From positions 1 through 64,000 of the forward strand of contig CAWDOA010000007.1 in NCBI GenBank assembly GCA_963803875.1: a stretch of 64,000 nucleotides of DNA. Direction: 5' to 3'. This DNA comes from JABDIY01 sp963803875 (GTDB lineage Bacteria > Actinomycetota > Acidimicrobiia > Acidimicrobiales > SZUA-35). Both the position numbers and the translations under genes were made by a program. Of this stretch, positions 56,365-64,000 are shown piece by piece (position 1 is the stretch's first letter; each line of letters starts with the position of its first letter). The notes under the pieces are model-generated. The model searched no databases, was not told where the DNA came from, and saw only the letters and a program-made list of their open reading frames with translations.

Positions 56365-57348
56365 TTACCCGCCTAGTTGACTCATGGACTTGGTAGGACG
56401 AATGAAGTGAACCTGGTTGATTGCGTGGCCAGCCCACTTCTTCTTCACCTCGCCACGAATCGCCTCGAGGACTTCCTCGTCGGTTGCCCCCGCACGCAGA
56501 AGCGATCGAAGATCGGTGTGACCCAAGGCAAAAAGGCAGTTGCGCAACTGGCCCTCAGCGGTGAGCCGCATGCGGTCACAGGCATCACAGAAGGGTTCCG
56601 TAACGCTCGCGATCACGCCAAACTCGCCAGAACCGTCAGTGAACCGGAAACGTTCCGCCGGTGAGGAGCCTCGCACGATCGGAACAAAGTCGAACTCGCT
56701 CGCAGCGATCTCGAGGATTTCCTTGGCCGGGACGACCCGATCGTTGGACCAGTGGCCCTGTGCATCCAGGGGCATGAACTCGATGAACCGGACGATGACT
56801 CCGTTGTCCCGTCCGAAGTGCAGGAAGTCGAGGATCTCGTCGTCGTTTATGCCTCTCATGGGTACGACGTTGAGCTTCACCGGATCGAATCCTGCTGAAA
56901 TCGCAGCTTGGATCCCCTCCAGCACCCGATCAAGCTCGTTTCGCTTGGTGAGTTCGAGGAACCGCTCGTGGTGAAGGGTGTCGATGCTGATGTTGAGCCG
57001 GTGGAGACCTGCCGCTCTCAGGTCGTTTGCGATCAAGGCCAGCGTTGCGCCGTTCGTCGTCATGGAGAGCTCAACCCCCAGAGCCGCCAGTCGGGCCACC
57101 AGCAAGGGGAGACGGGCCCGCACCGTGGGCTCTCCGCCGGTCAGACGAATCGATTTCACGCCAGCTTCGTGCACCAGAATCGAGGCGATCCGTTCGATCT
57201 CCTCGTAGGTGAGAATCCCTCCGCGCTCCAGCCACTCCATTCCTTCTTCGGGCATGCAATAGGCGCAACGAAAGTTGCAGCGGTCGGTGACCGAGACTCG
57301 AAGGTCGGTGTGAACCCGCCCGAATGTGTCGATCAACCGTTCGGCCAT
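56365..57348 (-). CDS. moaA: GTP 3',8-cyclase
   Basis: Radical SAM enzyme that starts molybdopterin synthesis from GTP. N-terminal cluster CNFRCAYC (CxxxCxxC) and C-terminal cluster CDACDRMRLTAEGQLRNC are both complete, and the chain ends in the family's double Gly. 327 residues from ATG 57348; the upstream start at 57399 adds an unsupported leader. Confidence 0.96.
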   Translation of the reverse strand: MAERLIDTFGRVHTDLRVSVTDRCNFRCAYCMPEEGMEWLERGGILTYEEIERIASILVHEAGVKSIRLTGGEPTVRARLPLLVARLAALGVELSMTTNGATLALIANDLRAAGLHRLNISIDTLHHERFLELTKRNELDRVLEGIQAAISAGFDPVKLNVVPMRGINDDEILDFLHFGRDNGVIVRFIEFMPLDAQGHWSNDRVVPAKEILEIAASEFDFVPIVRGSSPAERFRFTDGSGEFGVIASVTEPFCDACDRMRLTAEGQLRNCLFALGHTDLRSLLRAGATDEEVLEAIRGEVKKKWAGHAINQVHFIRPTKSMSQLGG

Positions 57349-57468
57349 CGAACCACCGTACAACCGGCCCGACCTTGGACCAATGTCGGGAGATGCCAAC
57401 AGATCCTCGAGACCTTCGACTAATAATGGGCAGAGTTACCCGTCACACTTAAGAAAGAACACCTATCA

Positions 57469-57969
57469 ATGCCTCTGCCCCTCTGGCAAATGTTCATTCT
57501 CGCCGCTGTCGGCAGCCTATGGGTCGCATGGCTCGTTGTGCCGTTCGTTCGCTCTCTCCGCAAGCGCGAGCCCGATTCGATCGGATCGTTCCGCCAGCAA
57601 CTGAGCGCCATGGGACGTGCGCCTGAAGAAGTGATGCTGGAACGGTCCAGCGGGGCCCAGCTTGCAACCAGTCCCTCCAAATGGCGTTCCCAGCCGGTCC
57701 ACAGCCGGCGTCGACAGATCTTTCTCGCTCTCTGCATGTCTGTCGTGGTCTCACTCATCGCCGCTGTCATTGGCGGTGGTCTCTTCGTAGGGCTGCACCT
57801 CACGATGGATGTGCTTTTGGCGACATTTGTTGCCTTCGCCAACCGGGCCGGCGGCCGCGAGGTCGAACGTCGGGAAACCGTCATCTATCTCGACGACTAT
57901 GACAACGACGAAGATGAGTCCCCCTATGAGTACGTAGGTGACGACGAACTTCTGGTCAACTACGGGTAA
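57469..57969 (+). CDS. SepX/GLPR-like membrane protein
   Basis: 166 residues. One N-terminal membrane helix (FILAAVGSLWVAWLVVPFV) followed by a basic turn, a soluble middle, then two further hydrophobic stretches (FLALCMSVVVSLIAAVIGG and LHLTMDVLLATFVAFA) and an acidic Tyr/Asp tail (LDDYDNDEDESPYEYV). This layout, and position near galU-moeA, resembles SepX (Streptomyces) / GLPR (Corynebacterium), divisome membrane proteins. Sequence similarity not verified; short compared with those proteins. Confidence 0.55.
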   Translation: MPLPLWQMFILAAVGSLWVAWLVVPFVRSLRKREPDSIGSFRQQLSAMGRAPEEVMLERSSGAQLATSPSKWRSQPVHSRRRQIFLALCMSVVVSLIAAVIGGGLFVGLHLTMDVLLATFVAFANRAGGREVERRETVIYLDDYDNDEDESPYEYVGDDELLVNYG

Positions 57970-57988
57970 GCTCACACTCCCGTTCCAC

Positions 57989-58061
57989 GGGGGTGTAGCT
58001 CAGTTGGTAGAGCGCCTCGGTCGCATCGAGGAGGCCAGGGGTTCAATTCCCCTCACCTCCA
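57989..58061 (+). tRNA. tRNA-Ala (anticodon CGC)
   Basis: Cloverleaf: acceptor GGGGGTG pairs with CACCTCC (one G-T), anticodon loop GTCGCAT gives CGC, T-arm GGGGTTCAATTCCCC, discriminator A; CCA not encoded. Followed 5 bp later by a repeat block. Confidence 0.96.
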
Positions 58062-58065
58062 CGTA

Positions 58066-58312
58066 ATTCCCTCCGGGGGCCTCTTGCGCTCGCCTGCGGG
58101 CCTCTTCGGTCCATGTTCTCGCTGCGGGCCTGGCGGCCCTCGCTTCATGGACACGGCCCTTCGGGTCGGCCCGGGACATGATTCCCTCCGGGGGCCTCTT
58201 GCCTCGCCTGCGGGCCTCTTCGGTCCATGTTCTCGCTCGGGCCTGGCGGCCCTCGCTTCATGGACACGGCCCTTCGGGTCGCCCGGGAGCGGATTCGGTC
58301 CGGGGACCGTTT
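58066..58312. repeat. 115-bp tandem repeat between tRNA-Ala and galK
   Basis: Two near-identical units (58066-58180, 58181 to about 58295), each with ATTCCCTCCGGGGGCCTCTT and CGCTTCATGGACACGGCCC, then a partial third start (ATTCGGTCCGGGGACC). Lies between the tRNA and the galK stop. Confidence 0.88.
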
Positions 58313-58318
58313 CTTGCC

Positions 58319-59333
58319 CTACTCCCAGGTGATGTGGGCGCCTTGGCTGGGGGCGGCTCGGGTCCACCAGGTATCGACCTGCGGATCTGCCCCTGGTTCG
58401 GCGAAGGCGACGATCGAACCGCCGAATCCGCCCCCGGTCAGGCGCGCGGCGAGAATCCCGGGCTGTGAAACGAGGTGGTTCACCATGTCTTCAACCACTG
58501 GAGTCGACGCCTCGAAGTTGTCGGCGTAGCTCCGGTGTCCGTCGGTGAGGATGCCGGCTGCCCGGTCGATGTCGTTGGTGGTGAAGGCATCGGCCATCAT
58601 TCGAACCCGCTGGTTGTCGCCGACCACGTGACGAGCGCGTTTTCTCATCATCGAGTCGGTGAGCGTTTCCACATCTTCCAAGCTCGCCAGTCGGAGCGGC
58701 CCAATGGTCCTTTCGGCTGCGAAGCATGCTTCGCGGCGTGTGCTGTATTCGGACTCGGCGATCTCTCGCTGCTGACCTGAGTGGACCACAAGGATCTCGA
58801 GACCTTCGGGAACACGTACCGGCTCGATGCTCAGATCGTGGCAGTCGATCAACAATGCAGATCCGGCCACACCAAAGAGGCTGGACAGCTGATCCATCAG
58901 CCCGATTTGTACTCCGGTGGCGTTCTGTTCGGACTCCCTTGCCATCTTGGCGAGTTCCCGCCGGTCACCGTCGCCGACAAGCGCGAGCAGGGCTGCGCAT
59001 GTGAGGGCGCTGGACGTTGACAGGCCGGTGCCACCGGCAGGCAGGTTCGAGTGGATGTCGACATCGAAACCGTTTCCGTTGTCGGCGCGGCATTGCTGCT
59101 GATGCCAGATAGCGGCCCCAGGTGCGAATCTCCCGCGGGTCGACGGGGAGCGGGATGTGCACATCTTCGGACTGGTTTGAGGAACGGGCGATGATCACGC
59201 CCTCGGTCAGGCTGCCCGTGATGGTGATGCCGAGGTCGAGTGCCATGGGCAATACCAGGCCACCGGTGTAGTCGGTGTGCTCGCCGATGAGATTCACTCT
59301 CCCGGGCGCGAACGAGACGAAGGAGCGACTCAC
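58319..59333 (-). CDS. galK: Galactokinase-like GHMP kinase (frameshifted near 59100)
   Basis: Phosphorylates galactose with ATP (Leloir pathway). N-terminal signature APGRVNLIGEHTDY, central GHMP motif GGTGLSTSSAL and C-terminal RLTGGGFGGSIVAFA are all present. The frame changes between WGRYLAS and CRADNGNGF near 59100. About 338 residues, slightly short; the stretch between the two motifs lacks a dozen or so residues seen in typical galactokinases. GTG 59333 overlaps the upstream 52-aa ORF by GTGA. Confidence 0.85.
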
Positions 59334-59488
59334 TTGAACCACCGGTCGGCGGTTGCCGACATCTGGGGGTCTACGAGTTCGTTGCGATCGCCCCCGCCGG
59401 TGAGTATTTCTGGCTTCATCTCGATCAATCTACGGTCAATCGGTCCGTACCGGCGGTAGGCATCGAAGTCGGCGAAACCTGGGGTCAT
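59330..59488 (-). CDS. Small 52-residue protein coupled to the LpqB-like gene and galK
   Basis: Opens at an ATG overlapping the lipoprotein stop by ATGA and ends in the GTGA that starts galK. Such overlap on both sides is good evidence that it is translated. The sequence is hydrophilic (for example PGFADFDAYRRYGPIDRR, DRNELVDPQMS), with no membrane helix or cysteine. No family recognised. Confidence 0.6.
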   Translation of the reverse strand: MTPGFADFDAYRRYGPIDRRLIEMKPEILTGGGDRNELVDPQMSATADRWFK

Positions 59489-60099
59489 CCGTCGGTGGTG
59501 TCGGTGGTGTCGCCTTCGGGCACGACTTCAGAGAGATCTCCCGCCTCGCAATCGTTGTAGTTGGACCGCGTGGCTTGTTCTCCGATGGTCTCTGCGTCGA
59601 TACCCGAAAGTTGGATCGGTCCCGAGGTGTCCCGCAACTCCACCGCATCCACAGCGTCGAACTGGGTCATCGTGCAGACGATCACCTGGGTCGAGAAACG
59701 GTTGTTGGTGTTCTCTCGAAATTGCGCTTCGTCGGAGACGGCGATCGACAGCAGACCACCCACGGGCTGGCCGGCGACCGGATTGAGCGACTCCGAGAGA
59801 CGGGCTCTGACCGGGAGGAGCGCTGACTCCACTTCTGTTGGACCTGCGACCAGCAACTCGAGAGCCTCTTGGATCCCCGGCCGCTGCTCTCTGGATCGTG
59901 TGACTCGCCAGAGCGAGTCGTCTTCTTCAGCCAGGAAGTACAGCTCGAGTCTGAAACCGCCCGCAACCTCCGGTGGAGGTTCGGTGGTGGTGCTCGTCGG
60001 TCCGAGCAGATCATAGGGAACGTTTGGAATCACCTCGGCTGCCTTCTCCTGGGGCGATATACACCCGGCAAGGACGAGTGCCAGAGGAACCAAGAACAA
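59485..60099 (-). CDS. GerMN-domain lipoprotein, LpqB-like
   Basis: 204 residues. The signal peptide ends in the lipobox LVLAGC (Cys about residue 12). A GerMN-type domain follows (ELYFLAEEDDSLWRV ... IQEALELLVAGPTEVE ... ALLPV), and the C-terminus is Asp/Thr-rich. Position downstream of the MtrA/MtrB-like pair matches LpqB, which tunes that system in other actinobacteria, but LpqB is much longer (it has a beta-propeller); this is a short form. Start TTG at 60099 is uncertain. Confidence 0.8.
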   Translation of the reverse strand: MFLVPLALVLAGCISPQEKAAEVIPNVPYDLLGPTSTTTEPPPEVAGGFRLELYFLAEEDDSLWRVTRSREQRPGIQEALELLVAGPTEVESALLPVRARLSESLNPVAGQPVGGLLSIAVSDEAQFRENTNNRFSTQVIVCTMTQFDAVDAVELRDTSGPIQLSGIDAETIGEQATRSNYNDCEAGDLSEVVPEGDTTDTTDG

Positions 60100-60129
60100 A
60101 CAAGTGGTGACCGAGCGGGAACCGACTGC

Positions 60130-60188
60130 GTGGTTCCTGGGCGTATGCGACCCGGAGCGAGGAACGAGCGGAGGCGAGCGAAGGCATA
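60130..60188. repeat. CGCTCG-type repeat fragment at the histidine kinase 3' end
   Basis: On the minus strand the kinase stop is followed by ATGCCTTCGCTCGCCTCCGC and TCGTTCCTCGCTCCGGG, sharing the CGCTCGCC core with the other intergenic repeats. Single, degenerate copy. Confidence 0.55.
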
Positions 60189-61652
60189 TTACAGAGCCAG
60201 TTCTTCCAGCTCGCCGGTCATGTCTGCTTCGATTCCGGGAATCTCGACCACAAAACGTGCTCCGGTTCCGGTTGGTGTGAGGCCGTCCACCCAGATCCGG
60301 CCCCCGTGAAGGCGAACGTGTTCAGAGACCAGTGAGAGGCCGAGCCCAGCTCCGGTGGCAATCTCGCGCCGGCCGGCATCGGATCCGGCCCGCGAGAAAC
60401 GGTCGAAGATTCGAAGGCGGTCCGCCGGGGCAACACCCGGCCCGTCATCGATCACACTGATCCTGAGCCGATCGTTGTGTCGTTCGACCGAGATGACGGT
60501 GGCCCCTCCTGCGTACTTTCGGGCGTTGTCGAGCAGGTTGGCGATCACTTGGTGAAGCCGGCGCTTGTCAACGCTGACCATGAGTGCACCGCGTTCGTCG
60601 GTTTCGACGGGAACCCCCGGAGTAGGGCCCTGTGCAACAACCCGCCGAAGAAACTCCAACACTTCGAAGGTGTCTGTGTCCAGTTGAACCGCTCCTGCGT
60701 CAAGACGGGAGATTTCGAGCAGGTCTTCGACGAGCCGCTGGAAACGGAGAAGGTCTTTCGACAGCAGATCCGTTGCCCGTCGGGCGGCCTCGGGCATTTC
60801 TGCACGGCGGTGTTCGAGCACATCAACCGAGGCCGCAAGGGTCATGAGCGGGGATCTCAGTTCGTGCGAGACGTCGGAGGCAAACCGTTCATCCCGTTCG
60901 ATCCGTGACCGCAAGGCTTCAACCATGTCGTTGAAGGAGCTGGTGAGTTTGGCCAGATCAGGATCTGATTGTTCATCCAACCGGGTGTCGAAGTCGCCGG
61001 CGGCGATCGCTTCCGCTGCCAGGGCGGCGTTGGTGACAGGAAGGAGTAGGCGCCGTGCGAAGTAGTAACCGAGTCCGGCGCCGAGAATGGTGGCCGTGAC
61101 GCCGACTCCGATGAGGATTCGTCGCAGTGTTGCCAGCGTGGATTCGGTGTCGGTCAGCGACAGGATTTCGTAGTAGTCGGCGTTGATCTCGGCGATCCGC
61201 ACGCCGACCGCGAACTGACCGCCGTCCTCTGTCTGGAAACGCTTGCTGGCGGCTTGGCCCCGCACGACGAGTGCGCGCAGGTCGGTGGGGATATCGCTGA
61301 CCACGAGACCGGAAAGGGAACGCGGTTCACCGTCGGCGGGCAGGAGAAGGACTTCGGCATTGTTGGTTCTCGGCAGGCCCTCGAGAATGTCGGGGATCTC
61401 TGCCGATTGCAGCTGAAGGTCTCGGCGCAGGTCCGCTGCGTTGTTGAACATCTGGGCCACGGCGAGACCCTCGGTCTCGGCCAGGAGCTGACGTTGGGCA
61501 AGTGCCAAGGAGCTGACGGCGACGCCTGAGGACAGCAGAAGGGCTCCCAGAGCGTACGACAACGAGACCCGGGCTCGTAGCCCGATGATCCGGCCGAGAA
61601 CACGACGCCGACTACGGCTGGAGCTTGTAGCCAAGGCCCCGTGCTGTGACAA
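60189..61652 (-). CDS. mtrB: MtrB-like sensor histidine kinase
   Basis: 487 residues: an N-terminal membrane helix (about 28-50), an extracytoplasmic sensor region, a second helix (ILIGVGVTATILGAGLGYYFA), a HAMP domain, a HisKA domain with the phospho-His in DVSHELRSPL and an ATPase domain with NLLDNARKYA and DDGPGVAP. Partner of the response regulator upstream; MtrB homologues control cell-wall and division genes. Its start overlaps the regulator's 3' end by 41 bp. The symbol is by order and domain content. Confidence 0.88.
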   Translation of the reverse strand: MSQHGALATSSSRSRRRVLGRIIGLRARVSLSYALGALLLSSGVAVSSLALAQRQLLAETEGLAVAQMFNNAADLRRDLQLQSAEIPDILEGLPRTNNAEVLLLPADGEPRSLSGLVVSDIPTDLRALVVRGQAASKRFQTEDGGQFAVGVRIAEINADYYEILSLTDTESTLATLRRILIGVGVTATILGAGLGYYFARRLLLPVTNAALAAEAIAAGDFDTRLDEQSDPDLAKLTSSFNDMVEALRSRIERDERFASDVSHELRSPLMTLAASVDVLEHRRAEMPEAARRATDLLSKDLLRFQRLVEDLLEISRLDAGAVQLDTDTFEVLEFLRRVVAQGPTPGVPVETDERGALMVSVDKRRLHQVIANLLDNARKYAGGATVISVERHNDRLRISVIDDGPGVAPADRLRIFDRFSRAGSDAGRREIATGAGLGLSLVSEHVRLHGGRIWVDGLTPTGTGARFVVEIPGIEADMTGELEELAL

Positions 61653-62313
61653 CGTAGCGAGGGCTGGCTGCGTCTGGCTCCACCTTGGTCCTCAGTCGTC
61701 GAATATGAACATCGACCAGTCGACCGTCACCGAAGTAGTCATATCCCCACACCCGTTCCAGCAACACTTCGCGGCTGAACACCTTCCCGGGTTGTGATGC
61801 AAGTTCGCACAGCAGCTTGAACTCGGTCTTGGTGAGATGTACTTCGCTCTCGCCCTGGGTGACCATTCCCTCCTCGGGGCTGATCTCCAGCTCGCCTACC
61901 TTCACGCGCTGCATGTTGCCCTGCTCGGCGTTTCGGCTGCGCCGCAGCATGGCGCGGATTCGGGCAGACAGTTCCTTGGGAGCGAACGGCTTGGTCATGT
62001 AGTCATCAGCCCCCGCTTCGAGCCCGGCAACTACATCGTGGGTGTCAGCCCGGGCGGTGACCATGATGATTGGCACGTCGCTGCCGCGACGCATCTGGCG
62101 ACACACCTCGAAGCCGTCCATTCCGGGCAGATTGATGTCGATCAGCACCACGTCGGGCGGATTGTCGGTGAAGGAGTGCATGGCGGACTCGCCGGTCCCA
62201 GCCTCGGTGACTTCCCAGCCTTCTTCTTCCAGCGCCAGTTTCACAGCCTGCCGGATGCGCTCGTCGTCCTCAACTGTCAAGATGTGAGTCCCCACGTCCC
62301 TATGGTGCCTCAA
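61612..62313 (-). CDS. mtrA: MtrA-like OmpR-family response regulator
   Basis: 233 residues. Receiver domain with phospho-Asp in VVLIDINLPGMDG, Thr in MVTARAD and Lys in TKPFAP; DNA-binding winged helix with FKLLCELASQPG and RLVDVHIRRLRTKVE. First gene of the regulator-kinase-lipoprotein set. GTG/ATG at 62313. Confidence 0.9.
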   Translation of the reverse strand: MRHHRDVGTHILTVEDDERIRQAVKLALEEEGWEVTEAGTGESAMHSFTDNPPDVVLIDINLPGMDGFEVCRQMRRGSDVPIIMVTARADTHDVVAGLEAGADDYMTKPFAPKELSARIRAMLRRSRNAEQGNMQRVKVGELEISPEEGMVTQGESEVHLTKTEFKLLCELASQPGKVFSREVLLERVWGYDYFGDGRLVDVHIRRLRTKVEPDAASPRYVVTARGLGYKLQP

Positions 62314-62381
62314 AAACGGCCTCGATGGGAGCCAGCGTGGTCTAGAACCTCTGGTCAGCTGGGCGAGAGTGTGGTCGACGC

Positions 62382-63164
62382 TCAGCCGATGATGGCGCTG
62401 AGTTGGTCGAACAACTGTGGCGCGGAACCAAGCAAGAGGGGCCGCTCGGCTTCTGGCGGGGTGAGGAACTCCACCCGGGCACCGGCTTCAGAGGCGATCA
62501 GCCAACCGGCGGCAAGATCCCACTGATTCAGTCCCGCTTCGAAATAGGCGTCGTAGGCGCCCCGAGCGACCATGCACAGATCTTTGGCTGCGGATCCCAG
62601 ACGGCGGATGTCCCGTACTTGCGGCAGGAGTTCGATCAGCAGCTCTGCCTGTTGTTGCCGCTGTTCGGCCACATATGAAAAGCCGGTTCCCACCAGGGCT
62701 TGGGCTAGCTCTTCGGTGGTTGTTCGTGCGTGAAGCGGTTCGCCATTCAGGGTTGCGCCGCCGTTGCGATGGGCTGCGTACATCTCCTGGGCAACAGGGT
62801 CGAAGACAGCGGCTGCGCCGATTCCTGCGCTGTCGCCGACCGCAATCGATACGACCCAGCCGGGGAGCCCGTAGAAGAAGTTTGTTGTTCCATCGATCGG
62901 ATCGATGAACCAGGTAAGGCCGGTGGTTCCCTCTTTGCTGGTGCCCTCCTCGCCCACGATCGCGTCGTCGGGACGTTGTCTACTCAAGTCTGCGGTGATC
63001 AGCGCTTCAGCTGCCTTGTCTGCAGCGGTCACGATGTCGACCTGGGAGGATTTGGTGTGTATTTCGGTGACTGCGGTCCTGCGCTGGGCAAGCGCCAGCG
63101 CTCCGGCCTCGGATGCCATCTGCACAGCCAGTTCTCGGAGTTCGCTCCAGCTCACGTCGGTCAT
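62382..63164 (-). CDS. Inositol monophosphatase family protein
   Basis: Metal-dependent phosphatase of the IMPase/FIG superfamily. Motifs: VGEEGTS, the metal-binding WFIDPIDGTTNF (DPxDGTxN) and NQWDLAAG (WDxAAG). 260 residues from ATG 63164. Possible substrates are myo-inositol phosphate (actinobacterial inositol or mycothiol routes), PAP or histidinol phosphate; sequence alone does not decide. Overlaps the upstream gene's stop by ATGA. Confidence 0.93.
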   Translation of the reverse strand: MTDVSWSELRELAVQMASEAGALALAQRRTAVTEIHTKSSQVDIVTAADKAAEALITADLSRQRPDDAIVGEEGTSKEGTTGLTWFIDPIDGTTNFFYGLPGWVVSIAVGDSAGIGAAAVFDPVAQEMYAAHRNGGATLNGEPLHARTTTEELAQALVGTGFSYVAEQRQQQAELLIELLPQVRDIRRLGSAAKDLCMVARGAYDAYFEAGLNQWDLAAGWLIASEAGARVEFLTPPEAERPLLLGSAPQLFDQLSAIIG

Positions 63165-63496
63165 CGTTGGTCCTCGGGATGCTGCACTGCGTTCCATTCG
63201 TTCATCGCTCGCAGGGTGAGTTGGGCCACGATTCCCACACCAACGGCACACCCGATAGCGAAGCCGATTGCCACAAGCGACGAAGCCCATCGAGGGAACC
63301 CAAGGAGATCGCTCGTTCCGAACCCGATCAGACCGCCCAATAATCCACTGATCAGGATCCCTGTGAATGCCAGCCAGCGGGCCAGCGTGGGAGGTTCGGT
63401 CTCCAGCGGCTCAGGTGCGGTGAAGTTTTCGTAAGGCAAGACATCACGCGGAACCGCTACAGGTTCGACCTGACTCTCCCTTGGGTCGCCGGTCAT
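63161..63496 (-). CDS. Two-helix membrane protein of unknown function
   Basis: 111 residues. The N-terminal third is acidic and Pro-rich; two membrane helices follow (AFTGILISGLLGGLIGFG and SLVAIGFAIGCAVGVGIVAQ). No family recognised. Coupled by ATGA to the inositol monophosphatase gene. Confidence 0.75.
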   Translation of the reverse strand: MTGDPRESQVEPVAVPRDVLPYENFTAPEPLETEPPTLARWLAFTGILISGLLGGLIGFGTSDLLGFPRWASSLVAIGFAIGCAVGVGIVAQLTLRAMNEWNAVQHPEDQR

Positions 63497-63526
63497 TGAG
63501 AACGGGGACGAAGTGTCAAACGCCCG

Positions 63527-63877
63527 CTACTCGTCGGCTGCTTCGGGCGCTGGTTGGGCCGGCGCAGAATTGGCTCTGATTGCAGAAGAAACCTGATTGA
63601 GGCCGACTCGACCCATGAGCCGGAAATTGCGCTCGAGCCCCATTCCACTCAGCAGCATCAGGAGGAACCCCGAGAATGCCAGCAGAAAGTGTATTTGTAA
63701 CGTGCCGAGCATGACGGCGAGTCCTGCCAGTAAGCCGACGACGGACCACCGCAGCGATGACAGAGCATGCCTGTAGACCGTTGTCTCGCCGACCTCGCGC
63801 ACCAGATCGGGGTCAGTCTGGTGCAGCTGACGCTCGATCTCATCGAGAATGTTCTGCTCGTTATCTGACAGCGGCAT
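63527..63877 (-). CDS. DUF3040 membrane protein
   Basis: 116 residues with the DUF3040 opening MPLSDNEQNILDEIERQLH and two membrane helices (SVVGLLAGLAVMLGTLQIHF and LLAFSGFLLMLLSGMGLE). An actinobacterial family of unknown role, often near cell-envelope genes. The last 120 bp of the window lie upstream and contain no further gene I can support. Confidence 0.85.
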   Translation of the reverse strand: MPLSDNEQNILDEIERQLHQTDPDLVREVGETTVYRHALSSLRWSVVGLLAGLAVMLGTLQIHFLLAFSGFLLMLLSGMGLERNFRLMGRVGLNQVSSAIRANSAPAQPAPEAADE

Positions 63878-64000
63878 TGACGCTTACCTCTCCAAACCCG
63901 TAGATCCACAAGTCTCGCGCACTCTTTGCCTTTCGGCAACGCGGGGAGAACGATAACCCACCGTCGGCAATTGATGGCAAATCGAAGGATTCAGTGATTC

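Noticed and set aside
1..64000. CRISPR arrays, insertion sequences, rRNA operons
   Set aside because: No regularly spaced direct repeats of CRISPR size, no transposase with terminal inverted repeats and no rRNA sequence were seen.

Overview
The window looks like a chromosomal segment of a high-GC actinobacterium, most likely class Acidimicrobiia (inference). The grounds are the actinobacterial gene orders radical SAM / DUF2344 / RNase E-G / rplU / rpmA / obgE / proB, an MtrA-MtrB-LpqB-like set, class II DAHP synthase, a DUF3040 protein, many GTG starts and GTGA/ATGA overlaps. Most of the window is core housekeeping sequence; the accessory parts are small.

Layout. 1-1.5 kb: a tyrosine recombinase next to the 3' end of tRNA-Pro, then tRNA-Gly. 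1.6-5 kb: tig-clpP-clpX. 5-10.5 kb: folC and ndk interleaved with three tandem paralogues that carry a Flp-pilin-like N-terminus on pentapeptide-repeat or beta-sandwich passengers. 10.5-16.5 kb: the rod-shape operon mreBCD-mrdA-rodA. 16.5-21.5 kb: radical SAM, DUF2344, RNase E/G, L21, L27. 21.5-23 kb: two TadE/TadF-like pseudopilins. 23-26.5 kb: obgE, proB, pspA. 26.5-32.2 kb: murJ, a CbxX-type AAA protein, then a divergent MoxR/VWA pair. 32-36.8 kb: MFS transporter, FlK-like thioesterase, DAHP synthase, sigma factor. 37-39.4 kb: nadD, a membrane-anchored protein, rsfS, tRNA-Ala. 39.5-45.2 kb: an unknown gene, tesB, a degenerate GGDEF-EAL protein, dxs. 45.3-48.1 kb: tldD-tldE. 48.1-53.6 kb: a coupled trio (pseudo-receiver scaffold, HEAT-repeat membrane protein, GT2-like membrane protein), with convergent SAF and FmdB genes. 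53.7-58 kb: galU-moeA, moaC/moaA, a SepX/GLPR-like membrane protein, tRNA-Ala. 58.3-64 kb, minus strand: galK, a 52-aa ORF, LpqB-like lipoprotein, MtrB- and MtrA-like genes, inositol monophosphatase, two small membrane proteins.

Two window-wide patterns stand out. First, intergenic repeats built around a CGCTCG core start at or just after stop codons (about 5.05, 22.9, 32.2, 33.6, 58.07 and 60.13 kb), several of them in tandem. Second, many reading frames, including essential ones (mreC, murJ, DAHP synthase, the radical SAM gene), are interrupted by single-base indels, often in short homopolymers. Residual assembly errors explain these better than gene decay, so I annotate such genes as single loci.

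The best candidates for undescribed biology are the pilin-leader / pentapeptide surface proteins and the scaffold-HEAT-glycosyltransferase operon at 48.1-52.6 kb.
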